A stretch of 43,954 nucleotides of DNA from Chromatiales bacterium. Lineage in GTDB: Bacteria > Pseudomonadota > Gammaproteobacteria > Thiohalospirales > Thiohalospiraceae. The translations under genes and the position numbers were made by a program. Shown piece after piece: positions 16,762 to 28,826 of this stretch; position 1 is the first letter of the stretch, and each line of letters begins with the position of its first letter. Below the pieces are notes generated by a model, which saw nothing but the letters and a program-made list of their open reading frames with translations, made no database searches and had not been told where the DNA came from. The stretch covers positions 1-43,954 of the forward strand of contig JALSHD010000175.1 in assembly GCA_026982395.1 (NCBI GenBank), written 5' to 3'.

Positions 16762-17103
16762 TCAATCCTCTACAACCCACATTGCCCCAGACAAACCTGT
16801 TTCAGTAAATAACATTTTAACTGGATACTCTGATTCACAGCCTTTCACCACCCATAACTCTCTCCAAAGCCGTGAACCTGCTTCCCCTTTTGGCATACTA
16901 AGAACATAAGGCTTAAATGATTCTGGTTTATCACAACCTAACATAGCTACTTTTGAAGCGACTCCTGTCATCGCATCTCGAATTAGTTCTTGGTTACATA
17001 AAGAGCCTTCTCTTATGGCATTACCGGGAAGCTCCTCAGCCACAACAGGACAACTGAACATAAGAACAGGTAACGCAAGTGTTATAAGTAGTTTATTTCC
17101 CAT
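16762..17103 (-). CDS. Small secreted protein of unknown function
   Basis: A 113-residue protein with a clear Sec signal peptide (M-G-N-K-L-L-I-T-L-A-L-P-V-L-M-F, cleavage likely after V-V-A). The mature part of about 90 residues has cysteines that could form a disulfide and no motif I recognise. An AAGGAAAG ribosome-binding site precedes the ATG. It lies 31 bases after the rhodanese gene on the same strand, so it may be the tail of the gltB-gltD-hemE run. Likely periplasmic. Confidence 0.65.
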   Translation of the reverse strand: MGNKLLITLALPVLMFSCPVVAEELPGNAIREGSLCNQELIRDAMTGVASKVAMLGCDKPESFKPYVLSMPKGEAGSRLWRELWVVKGCESEYPVKMLFTETGLSGAMWVVED

Positions 17104-17134
17104 TATCTTTCCTTGATTGCCAACTTCTGGATAG

Positions 17135-17506
17135 CTATCGACTATTTGCCGCCTTCATGGTCTTGTAACCACCGGCATTCAATACATGAGTAAAGCCGGC
17201 CTTGCGCAGGGTCTCCTCGGCGATACCTGCACGCTTGCCACTACGGCAGTAGACGACAATGCTGCGGTTTTTATCTTCGCCAAACTCGGCCAGCCGTTGC
17301 GGAATCTGATCGTAAGGGATCAACAGCGCACCTTCGAGATGTCCCGCGTCATACTCCTTCTGGGTTCTTACATCCACCAGCAGGGCGCCATTGCGGATCT
17401 CTTGCCATGCCTGCTTCTCGATAGAGCCGTCCGAGGACTTGGCGCAGGCGACAGCCGTAAACAGAAACAACACTACCAGCAGAAAATAACCACGTTGCAA
17501 TTTCAT
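17135..17506 (-). CDS. Exported rhodanese-domain protein, probable lipoprotein
   Basis: A 123-residue protein: signal peptide ending in F-T-A-V-A-C-A-K, probably a lipobox although the -3 residue is Ala, then one rhodanese domain. It has L-L-V-D-V-R-T-Q-K-E-Y (CH2A-like), the active-site loop C-R-S-G-K-R-A with catalytic Cys, and the closing G-G-Y-K-T-M-K. Such proteins carry sulfane sulfur; the periplasmic substrate is unknown. ATG at 17506 has AAGGAGAG upstream; a frame reaching further would overlap hemE. It starts 13 bases after the hemE stop, so it is probably co-transcribed. Confidence 0.85.
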   Translation of the reverse strand: MKLQRGYFLLVVLFLFTAVACAKSSDGSIEKQAWQEIRNGALLVDVRTQKEYDAGHLEGALLIPYDQIPQRLAEFGEDKNRSIVVYCRSGKRAGIAEETLRKAGFTHVLNAGGYKTMKAANSR

Positions 17507-17519
17507 AATCCATCTCTCC

Positions 17520-18584
17520 TTATTGATGCCAGGGGGCACTCAGTTCGTGCACCGCCTCGATAAAGACTGCGGCATGCTCCGGATCGACATGTTGGTGGAT
17601 ACCATGTCCAAGGTTGAACACATGCCCGCTGCCCTTTCCATAACTCTCCAGAATAGTGACCACCTCCTGGCGGATTCGTTCCGGTGAGGCGTACAGGACA
17701 GTGGGATCCATATTGCCCTGCAGGGCCACGCGGTCCCCGACGCGGCGGCGTGCGTCGGCAAGGTCCAGCGTCCAGTCCACACCCAGGGCATCACAACCGG
17801 TATCTGCCATTATCTCCAGCCAGCCACCTCCCCCTTTGGTAAACAGGACCACAGGAACCCGGCGTCCGTCCGCTTCACGGGTCAGACCGGCGACTATCTG
17901 TTCCATATAGCGCAGGGAGAACTCCCGGTAGTCTCGGGGGGTGAGAATTCCTCCCCAGGTATCGAAAATCATCACTGCCTGCGCACCCGCGGCAATCTGG
18001 GCATTGAGGTAGCTGGTAACGGACCGGGCCAGTGTGTCGAGCAGCTTGTGCATCAGGTCAGGGCGGTCGAACAGCATCCCCTTGACGTTGGCGTACTCTT
18101 TGCTGGAACTCCCCTCCACCATGTAGGTAGAGAGCGTCCAGGGACTGCCGGAGAAACCAATCAGGGGAACCCGGCCATGCAGGTCACGGCGAATGGTGCG
18201 TACCGCATCAATCACATATTTGAGCTCCTGCTCCGGATCCGGCACGCCCAGCTTGTCGATATCCGCCGCACTGCGCACCGGATGCTCGAAGCGCGGACCT
18301 TCCCCCTCGGCAAAATAGAGCCCCAGCCCCATGGCATCGGGAATGGTCAGAATATCGGAGAACAGAATGGCCGCATCCAGCGGAAAACGTTCCAGGGGCT
18401 GCAGGGTAACCTCGCAGGCCAGCTCGGGCGACTTGCACAGATCCATGAAACTGCCAGCCTTTGCGCGAGTGGCGCGATACTCGGGCAGATAACGGCCCGC
18501 CTGGCGCATCATCCAGACCGGCGTGACATCCACAGGGTCACGCAGCAGGGCGCGCAGAAAACGATCGTTTTTGAGTTCTTCCAT
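17520..18584 (-). CDS. hemE: Uroporphyrinogen decarboxylase
   Basis: A 354-residue cytoplasmic enzyme that removes four carboxyl groups from uroporphyrinogen III to give coproporphyrinogen III in haem synthesis. The substrate motif [14 protein letters not shown] (24-37) and the I-L-F-S-D-I-L (about 74) stretch are exact. Length is typical. The start lies 6 bases after the gltD stop. It provides haem for the cytochromes and nitric oxide reductase in this window. Confidence 0.97.
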   Translation of the reverse strand: MEELKNDRFLRALLRDPVDVTPVWMMRQAGRYLPEYRATRAKAGSFMDLCKSPELACEVTLQPLERFPLDAAILFSDILTIPDAMGLGLYFAEGEGPRFEHPVRSAADIDKLGVPDPEQELKYVIDAVRTIRRDLHGRVPLIGFSGSPWTLSTYMVEGSSSKEYANVKGMLFDRPDLMHKLLDTLARSVTSYLNAQIAAGAQAVMIFDTWGGILTPRDYREFSLRYMEQIVAGLTREADGRRVPVVLFTKGGGGWLEIMADTGCDALGVDWTLDLADARRRVGDRVALQGNMDPTVLYASPERIRQEVVTILESYGKGSGHVFNLGHGIHQHVDPEHAAVFIEAVHELSAPWHQ

Positions 18585-18590
18585 CAGGAA

Positions 18591-20003
<1,413 letters not shown>

Positions 20004-20025
20004 TCATCCGGCATTCAAATTGTTG

Positions 20026-23000
20026 TTACGCCGCAGCATTCCGCAGATCAGCAATCAGCGCGGCTAGTTTAAGCGCCTTGGGTTTGACCAGCCAGAACCT
20101 GCTCGCCAGATCGGCGAAGTTGTCCAGGATATCCTGACCGTAGCGGCTTTCCGTTTCCTCCACGAAACGCTGGATCATCTCCTGCAGATAGTCTCGGTAG
20201 GCACCCATGTTTTCCGTGGTGATACGGTGGATGTCGATCAGCTCATGATTGTAGTGATCCACAAAGCTGTTGTCCCGATCCAGCACGTAGGCGAATCCGC
20301 CGGTCATCCCGGCACCAAAGTTGAGCCCGGTGCGGCCCAGCACCACCACGACCCCGCCGGTCATATACTCGCAGCAGTGGTCACCAACCCCCTCCACCAC
20401 CGCACAGGCACCGGAGTTGCGCACCGCAAAACGCTCACCGGCCAGACCCGCTGCAAGCAGGTGGCCGCCGGTGGCGCCATACAGGCAGGTGTTGCCGATG
20501 ATGGCGGTCTCATGGCTGGCAAAAATACTGCCCTTGGGCGGATAGATAACCAGCTTGCCACCAGCCATCCCCTTGCCCACGTAGTCGTTGGCGTCTCCTT
20601 CCAGATACATGTGCAGCCCGCCGGCATTCCACACCCCGAAACTCTGCCCTGCGGTCCCCTGCAGGTGGAGCGTAACGGGAGACTCCTCCATCCCGAGGTT
20701 GCCGTGCCGCCGGGCTATCTCGCCGGAGAGGCGCGCACCGATGGAACGATGGATGTTTTTCAGCTGGTAGTGGAAGCTGCCGCCACTGCCGTTCTCGATG
20801 GCGGGCAGTGCGTCACGCACCATCTGTTCCGCCAGTTCGCCCTTGTCGAACGGTTGATTGCGCGGCTCGGTGCAGAAACGTGGCTTGTCCGCCGCCACGC
20901 CACCATCACTCAGAATGGGGGCCAGATCGAGTTTCTGCTGCTTGCCGGTAGCGCCGGGCAGCAGCTCGAGCAGATCGGTACGGCCGATAATCTCGTCCAG
21001 ACGGCGATAGCCCATCTGCGCCAGCAGTTCGCGCACCTCTTCGGCGACGAAACGGATGTAGTTCATCACCATCTCCACCCGGCCGATGTAGTGCTCCTTG
21101 CGCAGTACTGTGTTCTGGGTGGCGATACCGGTCGCGCAGTTGTTCAGGTGGCAGATACGCAGATATTTGCAGCCAATGGCGATCATCGGGGCGGTGCCAA
21201 AACCGAAACTCTCCGCTCCGAGCAGTGCCGCCTTGACCACATCCAGCCCGGTCTTGAGCCCCCCGTCGGTCTGCACCCGCACCTTGTCGCGCAGATCGTT
21301 GGCACGCAGGATCTGGTGGGTTTCGGTGAGACCCAGCTCCCATGGCGAACCGGCATATTTCACCGAGGTCAGCGGACTGGCACCGGTGCCGCCATCGTAA
21401 CCGGAGATGGTAATCAGATCGGCATAGGCCTTGGCGACTCCGGCAGCGATGGTTCCGACGCCCGCCTCGGCCACCAGCTTGACGGAAACCAGCGCCTCGG
21501 GATTGACCTGCTTGAGGTCGAAAATAAGCTGGGCCAGATCCTCGATAGAGTAGATATCGTGATGCGGCGGCGGCGAGATGAGCGAGACACCCGGCTTGCA
21601 GTAGCGCAGTTCGGCAATCAGTTCGTTCACCTTGCCACCGGGCAACTGACCACCCTCGCCAGGTTTGGCGCCCTGGGCGATCTTGATCTGGATTACCTCG
21701 GCACTGGAAAGATAGGCCGGAGTCACCCCGAACCGTCCCGATGCCACCTGTTTGATCTTGGAGCGCTTGACGGTACCGTAGCGGGCCGGGTCTTCCCCCC
21801 CCTCACCGGAGTTGGAGCGTCCGCCCAGACGGTTCATCGCCTCGGCCAGGGTCTCGTGGGCCTCCGGGGAGAGTGCTCCCAGAGACATGGCGGCGGTGTC
21901 GAAGCGCGGGATGATCGCCTCCACCGGCTCCACTTCATCCAGGCTGACAGGCTGTTCCGCTGTGCGCAGTTTCATCATGTCCCGGAAGGCGAGCACCGGC
22001 CGCTCGTTGACCAGCCGGGCAAACTCCCGGTAGTCATTGTAGTCACCGCTCTGCACCGCCCGGCGCAGCGCCTGAACCACGTCGGGATTGTAGGCGTGGT
22101 CCTCCCCGCCATGGATATATTTCAGCAGTCCCCCTTGGCTGATTTCATGGCGCGGGTTCCAGGCATCACGCACCAGGGTACGTTGATCCTGTTCCAGATC
22201 CTCGAAGCGACTGCCCTGCAAACGGTTGGTGGTGCCCCGGAAACAGAGTTCCACCACTTCATCATGCAGCCCCACCGACTCGAACAGCTGGGCGCCGCGG
22301 TAGCTGGCGATGGTGGAGATCCCCATCTTGGAAATGATCTTGTAGAGCCCCTTGTTGATCCCCTTGCGGTAGTTGTGCATCAACTGGCCACAGCCAAGCC
22401 CGCTGATCTCGCCGGTACGCTGCAGATCCAGCAAGCATTCGTAGGCAAGCCAGGGGAACACCGCTGTGGCGCCGTAGCCGATCAGTACCGCAAATTCGTG
22501 GGGATTGCGGGCGGTCGCCGTTTCCACCACGATGTTGGCATCGCAGCGCAGTCCCTCCCGGATCAGGGTGTGGTGCACTGCGCCGGTGGCCAGCAGGGCG
22601 TGTACCGGCACCCGGTCCGGGCCGATCTCGCGATCGGACAGAATCAGCACCACCTTGCCACCCTTGACTGCCGCAAGCGCCTGATCACAGATGCGCTGCA
22701 GCGCCTCCTGCAGATTGCTGTCGGCAGAATAGTTCAGGTCGATGCGCCAGCAGGCATAGTCCGGATCATCCAGCTCCTGCAGCTGCTGGAACTTGCTCAC
22801 CGACAGCACCGGCGAATCCACCAGCAGACGAGCGGCATGATCCTCGGTCTCCTCGAACAGGTTCTTCTCGCGCCCGAAACAGCTCTCCAGGGACATCACA
22901 ATCTGCTCGCGGATCGGATCGATGGGCGGATTGGTCACCTGGGCGAACTGCTGACGAAAGTAGTCATAGAGGGAGCGCACCCGGCGCGACAACACCGCCG

Positions 23001-24495
23001 GCGGCGTATCGTCACCCATCGAGCCGATCGCCTCCTGGCCCGCCTCGGCCAGCACCCGCAGCACCTGGTCCCGCTCCTCGAAGCTGACCTGGAACAGTTT
23101 CTGACACACCTCGAAACGCTCCTGCGCCATCGGCCGGGAGCACTGCTCCTCGTCCTGCAGCTGCGATCTCAGGCGCCGGGTATGTTTGCTCAACCACTGT
23201 TTGTAGGGCTTGCGGCTCTTGAGTTGCTGTTCGATCTGCTCCGGCAGCAACAGCTCACCGGTCTCGGTGTCAACGGCCAGCATCTGACCCGGCCCAAGCC
23301 GCCCCTTGGCCACCACCTCCTCCGGAATATAGTCATAGACACCGATCTCGGACGCCAGGGTAATATGGCGGTCATTGGTAACCACCCAGCGGGCCGGGCG
23401 CAGGCCGTTGCGATCCAGCGCACAACCGGCATAACGGCCATCGGTCAAAACGATACCCGCCGGGCCGTCCCACGGCTCCATGTGCATGGAGTTGTATTCG
23501 TAAAAGGCGCGCAGATCCGGATCCAGCGTCTCCACATTCTGCCAGGCGGGTGGAATCAGCAGACGCATGGCACGGAACAGATCCATACCACCGGCCAGCA
23601 GCGCCTCCAGCATATTGTCCAGGCTGCTGGAGTCGGAGCCGGTCATGGAGACCAGCGGACGCACATCCGGCATGGGGATATGGGGGGTCTTGAACTTGTG
23701 TCCCCGGGCCATGGACCAGTTGCGATTTCCCTGGATGGTGTTGATCTCGCCGTTGTGCGCCAGATAGCGGAACGGCTGCGCCAGGCGCCACTCCGGCCAG
23801 GTGTTGGTGGAGAAACGTTGATGGAACACGCACAGGGCAGACTCCAGCCGCTCGTCTTCCAAATCCCGATAGAACACCGGCAGGTTGGCCGGCATCACCA
23901 GCCCCTTGTAGGAGACCACCCGCGACGACAGACTGGGGATATAGAAGGTCTCGTCCTCGACAGCGACGGCCTTTTCCGTGCGCCGCCGCGCAACATAGAG
24001 ATGGCGCTCGAGGCTGACCTCATCCATCCCGGCGGGGGCATTGACAAAGATCTGTTCAAACAGCGGCAGGCTTTTCAGCGCCTCTTCACCACACGCCGAG
24101 TTGTCGGTCGGAACGGTACGCCAACCCGCCACCTGCAACCCTTCCGCAGCGATCTCCTGCTCCAGCCGGGCACGGGCCTGATCCGCCAGCTCCGCAGTCT
24201 GATTCAGAAACACCATACCGGTGGCAAAACGCTCCGCCAGATGAATCCCCTCCTCCTGCGCAACGGCCCGCATGAACCGTTCCGGAGTTTTCATCAACAG
24301 GCCACAGCCGTCACCGGTCTTGCCATCGGCCGCAACGGCACCCCGATGGGTCAGCCGGGTCAGCGCATTGATTGCGGTCTGCACCAACCAGTGACCGGGG
24401 ACACCATCCATATGAGCGATGAGGCCAAAGCCACAGCTGTCCTTTTCGAAGGAGGGACGATAAAGACCAGGAGTTCCGTTGTTATTTGAATTCAT
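20026..24495 (-). CDS. gltB: Glutamate synthase large subunit
   Basis: A 1489-residue enzyme, full length, converting glutamine and 2-oxoglutarate to two glutamate with GltD. After a 20-residue propeptide comes C21-G-F-G-L-I, the N-terminal nucleophile of the class II glutaminase domain. The FMN-binding synthase domain includes [11 protein letters not shown] and the cluster segment C-x-x-x-x-x-C-x-x-x-x-C (near 1120-1135). The C-terminal beta-helix is present. The ribosome-binding site is weak. Its strong codon bias leaves very long shadow frames on the opposite strand. Confidence 0.98.
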   Translation of the reverse strand: MNSNNNGTPGLYRPSFEKDSCGFGLIAHMDGVPGHWLVQTAINALTRLTHRGAVAADGKTGDGCGLLMKTPERFMRAVAQEEGIHLAERFATGMVFLNQTAELADQARARLEQEIAAEGLQVAGWRTVPTDNSACGEEALKSLPLFEQIFVNAPAGMDEVSLERHLYVARRRTEKAVAVEDETFYIPSLSSRVVSYKGLVMPANLPVFYRDLEDERLESALCVFHQRFSTNTWPEWRLAQPFRYLAHNGEINTIQGNRNWSMARGHKFKTPHIPMPDVRPLVSMTGSDSSSLDNMLEALLAGGMDLFRAMRLLIPPAWQNVETLDPDLRAFYEYNSMHMEPWDGPAGIVLTDGRYAGCALDRNGLRPARWVVTNDRHITLASEIGVYDYIPEEVVAKGRLGPGQMLAVDTETGELLLPEQIEQQLKSRKPYKQWLSKHTRRLRSQLQDEEQCSRPMAQERFEVCQKLFQVSFEERDQVLRVLAEAGQEAIGSMGDDTPPAVLSRRVRSLYDYFRQQFAQVTNPPIDPIREQIVMSLESCFGREKNLFEETEDHAARLLVDSPVLSVSKFQQLQELDDPDYACWRIDLNYSADSNLQEALQRICDQALAAVKGGKVVLILSDREIGPDRVPVHALLATGAVHHTLIREGLRCDANIVVETATARNPHEFAVLIGYGATAVFPWLAYECLLDLQRTGEISGLGCGQLMHNYRKGINKGLYKIISKMGISTIASYRGAQLFESVGLHDEVVELCFRGTTNRLQGSRFEDLEQDQRTLVRDAWNPRHEISQGGLLKYIHGGEDHAYNPDVVQALRRAVQSGDYNDYREFARLVNERPVLAFRDMMKLRTAEQPVSLDEVEPVEAIIPRFDTAAMSLGALSPEAHETLAEAMNRLGGRSNSGEGGEDPARYGTVKRSKIKQVASGRFGVTPAYLSSAEVIQIKIAQGAKPGEGGQLPGGKVNELIAELRYCKPGVSLISPPPHHDIYSIEDLAQLIFDLKQVNPEALVSVKLVAEAGVGTIAAGVAKAYADLITISGYDGGTGASPLTSVKYAGSPWELGLTETHQILRANDLRDKVRVQTDGGLKTGLDVVKAALLGAESFGFGTAPMIAIGCKYLRICHLNNCATGIATQNTVLRKEHYIGRVEMVMNYIRFVAEEVRELLAQMGYRRLDEIIGRTDLLELLPGATGKQQKLDLAPILSDGGVAADKPRFCTEPRNQPFDKGELAEQMVRDALPAIENGSGGSFHYQLKNIHRSIGARLSGEIARRHGNLGMEESPVTLHLQGTAGQSFGVWNAGGLHMYLEGDANDYVGKGMAGGKLVIYPPKGSIFASHETAIIGNTCLYGATGGHLLAAGLAGERFAVRNSGACAVVEGVGDHCCEYMTGGVVVVLGRTGLNFGAGMTGGFAYVLDRDNSFVDHYNHELIDIHRITTENMGAYRDYLQEMIQRFVEETESRYGQDILDNFADLASRFWLVKPKALKLAALIADLRNAAA

Positions 24496-24543
24496 CGATA
24501 CTCTATATTTTGTATGTCATCCAAGGGAAAACCGCTCGCAGAA

Positions 24544-24560
24544 GCCCCGCCAAAGCGGGC
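24544..24560 (-). other. Hairpin in the gltB leader
   Basis: CCCGC and GCGGG (24546-24559) around CAAA form a stem, extended by an outer G-C pair across one bulged base. On the minus strand it lies some 50 bases before gltB, in the probable leader. The rest of the 24496-24721 spacer shows no clear promoter boxes. Confidence 0.4.
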
Positions 24561-24721
24561 AAAATAGCTGGAAATTATACTACCGGAAACGCCCTTGTTC
24601 AATGATGTTTGGGTCGCACAGGCCGGGCAATTTCATTGAAATGCTACCAGAAACCCCTTAATATCCTTGATAGATCAATTACTCAAAATGAACAACCCGC
24701 CCAGGGAAGAAAGGGGGTACG

Positions 24722-27391
24722 ATGAAAATTCTTTTTTATTTTTCGCTTCTCGCAGCGCTTATGGCATGCGGAGACGAAGATAGCGGCAACTCAGCCCCCT
24801 TTCCGCCTGTGCCGAATCCGGAAAACCCGGCACCGGATGGAAAATTCAGCATAAGCGGCAAGTTAATTACTCCTGATTACATTCAGAGTGATCGGGATGT
24901 CAATGATCCAAATTCAGAAAACCGCCCGAATAACAGCTTTTCCACGGCGCAGCCACTCCTGAATCCCGTTTCAGTCAGCGGTTATGTCAATAACCCTTTT
25001 CAGGGCAGCCCCGGCAGTTCAGCGATCAGCGGAGACATCAGCGATTTCTATCGCGTCAACCTTCTGGCCGGACAGGCAATCAGCCTGGTAATCCCGCACC
25101 ATGACAGGGGGGACATGGATCTCTATATCTATCCCGCAAGCTGTACGGATTCTACCTGCGGTTCAAACAGATGCCAGCAAAATGGCGATCCGACAGGAAA
25201 TAATGGCAGCTCTTTCCAGTATGCCGGTGCAAATGAAAAAATCACGGTGCCAGCGGATGGTGCCTATTTCATCGAAGTTTGTGTTTACTCCGGCTATGGT
25301 ACCTATACGCTCTCCATTGGCACCAAACCGGGGCAGGCCATATTCAGCGCCGAAGATGATTTTGTTCCCGGCGAAATGATCGCCAGCTTCAAGCCATCAA
25401 TAAAAGCCGCAGACATACAGTCTGGTAACAGCAAGACACGGAACATGAAAAAACGCCCCGTGCTTCTGAAAATGGATAACGGGAGCGGCAGCCTGTCCGT
25501 CATGTCAGGAAGCACACTGGCAAACATGGGCAATATCAGGATTAATAGCCGCCACAGTTCGAAAAGAGAAACAGCTGCGGCGCTGGGGCAGGAGTATCTG
25601 GAAAAATGGGACACATTAAATGCCATTGCCGAACTGAATCTCAGGCGAGATATTCAATATGCGGAGCCCAATTACATCATTCGCTCCTTGCTGGTTCCAA
25701 ATGACGAGTTCTATCCCTATCAGTGGCACTATCCAATCATTGATCTCCCCGGCGCATGGGATATCACAACGGGGTCCAGCGACATTGTCGTGGCGGTTGT
25801 TGATTCTGGAATAGCGCCCGGACTAAAAGACCTGCAGGGACAGTTGGTTGAAGGTTATGACTTTGTTCAGGATATAACCATCAGCGGTGATGGAGATGGA
25901 CTGGATTCAGATCCCACCGATCCGGGTTCGGATCGGCCCGGAAGTGCCGTATATCATGGCACCCACGTAGCTGGAACTATTGCGGCAAAATCAAATAACA
26001 ACAGTGGCATTGCAGGTGTCGCGTGGCAAGCCAGGGTCATGCCAGTACGGGCTCTGGGTACGGATGGCAGTGGCACTGCATATGATCTCATGCAGGCTGT
26101 CCGTTACGCTGCGGGTCTGCCCAATGACAGCAGCACCGTACCGCAGAAAAAGGCGGACATCATAAATATGAGCCTGGGTGGCCCGGGTTACATGCAGGCC
26201 GGGCAGGATCTTGCTACCGAGGTTTACAATGCAGGTGTCGTTATGGTTGCTGCTGCCGGAAATACGGGTCAGGAAGAATCCGGGTACCCGGCCAGTTACA
26301 GACATGTGATTTCTGTAAGCGCAGTTGATATAAACAAGAAGATTGCTCCCTACTCCACTTATGGCGCCGATGTCGATATCGCTGCGCCGGGTGGCAACAT
26401 GCTCGCGGATCAGAATGCCGATGGTTATGCGGATGGTGTCCTGAGTCTTGGCTACGATAAACAGAAAAAAGAATCCTTGTTCCCGTTTTACGAAGGAACC
26501 TCCATGGCAGCTCCCCACGTTGCCGGAGTTTTTGCCCTGATGAAAGCAGTCAATCCGGAATTGAAGCCGGCTGATTTCGATTCCCTGCTCGCATCCGGGA
26601 AGCTGACTGAGGATATTGGTGATGCAGGCAGGGATAACCTGTACGGATTCGGTCTTGTCAATGCACTGAAAGCAGTCCGTTCGGCCAGAAATCCCGGCGA
26701 AATACCCGCCCCCCCGGCAAATCCGAGTCTGACTGTTACCCCGGCGCAACTGAATTTCAAACTGACAGAGAGCATTCTGTTTCTAAATCTCTCGGCTGCC
26801 AGTGGTGGAGTCAGGATTACTTCGGTTACTGCAACCGAACCCTATATTTCAATTGCACCACAAAATGTAAACAGCAACGGATTGGGCGACTACCGGATTT
26901 CTCTCGAACGCAACGGAGTTCCCGCAGGTATCCATTCAACTGATATCACCATCAGCAGCAACACGGGAACTGTCAGTGTACCTGTTATTTTTCAGGCAAC
27001 GAGGGCTGGTGAGGAAGGAATAAAACCGGAGGCCGGATATCTGTATGTCACTCTGTTCGATCCAGAAACGATGCTGGGAAAACACCAGTTACAGCTTGGT
27101 CCGGACAGCGATGGCACCTACGCCTTCAATTTTACCGATATTCCGACCGGAAGCTACCTCCTTATCGCTGGAAGTGACTTCAATAACAATGGTGCAATCT
27201 GCGATTTCAGCGAATCCTGTGGTGTTTATCCAAGAAGAGATGCTGGCAACATGACAATTGATTTGACTCAAGACCTGACGGATATCAACTTCATGGTCGA
27301 TTACGAGATTGGTTTCCGGGAAAACGGCATATCCGCAACCACCGCCGGCACAGGACAGCTGCCCTTCACTCCACACAGGCTGCAGAAATGA
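24722..27391 (+). CDS. Lipoprotein subtilase (S8 serine protease) with N-terminal PPC-type domain
   Basis: An 889-residue exported protease. Lipobox L-M-A-C with Cys16, then a Pro/Asn-rich spacer and a bacterial pre-peptidase-like beta domain (about 95-207: D-F-Y-R-V-N...D-M-D-L-Y-I-Y...Y-F-I-E-V). The S8 domain (about 330-650) has the full triad: D361 in V-V-D-S-G, H412 in H-G-T-H-V-A-G, S594 in G-T-S-M-A-A-P. The C-terminal 220 residues are two beta-sandwich-like parts. The gene overlaps the next by ATGA, so the two are made together, much like the dentilisin protease PrtP and its lipoprotein PrcB. Substrate unknown. Confidence 0.92.
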   Translation: MKILFYFSLLAALMACGDEDSGNSAPFPPVPNPENPAPDGKFSISGKLITPDYIQSDRDVNDPNSENRPNNSFSTAQPLLNPVSVSGYVNNPFQGSPGSSAISGDISDFYRVNLLAGQAISLVIPHHDRGDMDLYIYPASCTDSTCGSNRCQQNGDPTGNNGSSFQYAGANEKITVPADGAYFIEVCVYSGYGTYTLSIGTKPGQAIFSAEDDFVPGEMIASFKPSIKAADIQSGNSKTRNMKKRPVLLKMDNGSGSLSVMSGSTLANMGNIRINSRHSSKRETAAALGQEYLEKWDTLNAIAELNLRRDIQYAEPNYIIRSLLVPNDEFYPYQWHYPIIDLPGAWDITTGSSDIVVAVVDSGIAPGLKDLQGQLVEGYDFVQDITISGDGDGLDSDPTDPGSDRPGSAVYHGTHVAGTIAAKSNNNSGIAGVAWQARVMPVRALGTDGSGTAYDLMQAVRYAAGLPNDSSTVPQKKADIINMSLGGPGYMQAGQDLATEVYNAGVVMVAAAGNTGQEESGYPASYRHVISVSAVDINKKIAPYSTYGADVDIAAPGGNMLADQNADGYADGVLSLGYDKQKKESLFPFYEGTSMAAPHVAGVFALMKAVNPELKPADFDSLLASGKLTEDIGDAGRDNLYGFGLVNALKAVRSARNPGEIPAPPANPSLTVTPAQLNFKLTESILFLNLSAASGGVRITSVTATEPYISIAPQNVNSNGLGDYRISLERNGVPAGIHSTDITISSNTGTVSVPVIFQATRAGEEGIKPEAGYLYVTLFDPETMLGKHQLQLGPDSDGTYAFNFTDIPTGSYLLIAGSDFNNNGAICDFSESCGVYPRRDAGNMTIDLTQDLTDINFMVDYEIGFRENGISATTAGTGQLPFTPHRLQK

Positions 27392-27924
27392 AAAAATCTC
27401 TGTTGATATCCCTGCTTGCTCTTTCCATGCAGGGATGTCTTAACGAAAATAGCACGTTAAAGACGGTGGATCATATATCTGCAAAGGAAGAGAGAACTGT
27501 AATACCTAATCTCAAGAAAATACCGATCCGCTCCTGTCCGGAGTTCAGAACAGAAACAGTCAGATTAATCAAGAGCGCTGATGACTGGAAAAGCCTGCAA
27601 ACATCCAGACAGGTTATTGGCACTCGGATTGCGGGAGACAAAGCGGAGCCTGCTCTTGATTTCAGTGGCTCGGTTGGGCTGTTTGTGTCAATTGGAGGCA
27701 GGCCAACACCTGGCTATGAACTTGCCCTGAACAAAGATATGATCCTGGGTTCCGGTGTGCTGACACTCACACTTACTGTTTTAAAACCCGCTGCAGATGC
27801 AATTTTGGCGCAACTGGTAACTTATCCCTGCGCCCTGTTATCGATACCTGGTTCGGGCTATACCGAAATCAAGCTGTTTCTCAAAGAAGATGGCGAGAAA
27901 AAAATGATTCGGGTTACCCCGTAG
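27388..27924 (+). CDS. PrcB-like lipoprotein, putative protease partner
   Basis: A 178-residue protein with a lipoprotein signal ending S-M-Q-G-C (Cys17). The C-terminal half fits the PrcB_C domain: F-S-G-S-V-G-L-F-V-S-I-G-G-R-P-T-P-G-Y-E (about 90-109), a conserved beta strand pair, then V-T-Y-P-C-A-L-L-S-I-P (about 147-157). In Treponema denticola, PrcB binds and helps stabilise the subtilase PrtP. Here the gene begins within the protease stop codon. It probably aids folding or anchoring of the protease, or inhibits it until mature. Confidence 0.75.
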   Translation: MKKSLLISLLALSMQGCLNENSTLKTVDHISAKEERTVIPNLKKIPIRSCPEFRTETVRLIKSADDWKSLQTSRQVIGTRIAGDKAEPALDFSGSVGLFVSIGGRPTPGYELALNKDMILGSGVLTLTLTVLKPAADAILAQLVTYPCALLSIPGSGYTEIKLFLKEDGEKKMIRVTP

Positions 27925-28010
27925 CCAGAGTCCGCTCAATCCTAGTACCACTCTGTTCATTGGAAAACCATCCTCCTCCACGTCTCCGTGGTGCGTCTGT
28001 ATCTGGTTTA

Positions 28011-28092
28011 CACCACAGAGGCACAGAGGGGTGATGTTCAATCATTTATTGCCCACTGGACAGCTCTGCGTTCTCCGTGTCTCTGTGGTGAA
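28011..28092. repeat. CACAGAG-type dispersed inverted repeat, copy 1
   Basis: CACCACAGAGGCACAGAGG (28011-28029) faces CTCCGTGTCTCTGTGGTG (within 28064-28092), so the segment can fold into a long hairpin. A fainter third arm (ACGTCTCCGTGGTG) is at about 27980. The same words occur at 42060-42124. Similar intergenic repeats are common in many environmental bacterial genomes. It sits in the spacer between the convergent PrcB-like gene and the cytochrome c operon and may help stop transcription. Confidence 0.65.
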
Positions 28093-28106
28093 TCACCGTC
28101 TTTTTC

Positions 28107-28802
28107 CTACCTCCGCAACGTCTTGATATACAGGATAATGGATTTCCTTTCCGTCTCCGAGAACTGTTCACCCCAGGGCGGCATCCGTGGCGAACGGCCC
28201 ATCGCGGCGCCACCCTTGCTGATAATCTGCATCAAATACTCATCCGGTGCACGGCTCAAGGTCAGGTTGAATGGCGGAGGGTTTTTGATAATTTTTGCCA
28301 TCTTTCCATCACCTTCACCATTCTCTCCATGACAGAGAGAGCAGTAGCTTTTGAAAATCGCCCTGCCAACCCGTTCCGTTGGTTTGGTTCCCGCCTGGGT
28401 CTTGTCCACCATGGAGATCGCTTTTTTTGGATCGTCAATAAGCAATTTGGTAAACAGGGTTACAGATTCGACCTGAGTATAGGTCAACTCATCCCCCCAA
28501 GGGGGCATTTCAGCACTCATGGTGCCCAAGCTTCCTCCATAAATCACCGACAATCTGAGCTCATCCAGCTCCTTGCCAAACTTGTTCTCATGAAGATTGG
28601 TATCGGGATAGTCCTTCAGAGACATTGGCAACATTCCATCCCCATACCCTTCCCTGCCATGACAAAGCACACAGCGGGCCTGAAACACCTTGGCGCCGTA
28701 TTCGAGCGTGGGTTTGGCTTCGCTTTTTCCATCCTCGGCGGCTACCACCGCCTGAGTCAGAAGCAGAAGAAAAACCATCCCTCCCGTTTTGATCAAGTTC
28801 AT
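28107..28802 (-). CDS. Di-haem periplasmic cytochrome c
   Basis: A 231-residue protein with a signal peptide (cleavage near V-V-A-A) and two class-I cytochrome c modules: C44-V-L-C-H48 and C154-S-L-C-H158, with M-P-P-W motifs (about 99 and near 214) giving likely axial methionines. GTG at 28814 is possible, but ATG at 28802 has GGTGG upstream. It is the third gene of a minus-strand run with a peroxidase and a cupredoxin. It may carry electrons to the peroxidase or to another terminal reductase. Confidence 0.88.
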   Translation of the reverse strand: MNLIKTGGMVFLLLLTQAVVAAEDGKSEAKPTLEYGAKVFQARCVLCHGREGYGDGMLPMSLKDYPDTNLHENKFGKELDELRLSVIYGGSLGTMSAEMPPWGDELTYTQVESVTLFTKLLIDDPKKAISMVDKTQAGTKPTERVGRAIFKSYCSLCHGENGEGDGKMAKIIKNPPPFNLTLSRAPDEYLMQIISKGGAAMGRSPRMPPWGEQFSETERKSIILYIKTLRR

Positions 28803-28826
28803 ATCGAAAGCCACCTTTGATGAAAA

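Noticed and set aside
20227-24489. Open frame of 1420 codons on the plus strand opposite gltB
   Set aside because: It mirrors gltB almost exactly, with His/Gly/Arg-rich low-quality translation and no ribosome-binding site. Strong GC bias in gltB's third codon positions removes stops from the antisense frame. The same applies to the 511-codon plus-strand frame at 18048-19583.
24667-24678. TTGATAGATCAA resembles an FNR box
   Set aside because: The half-sites are separated by two bases instead of four, so it cannot bind an FNR dimer in the usual way.
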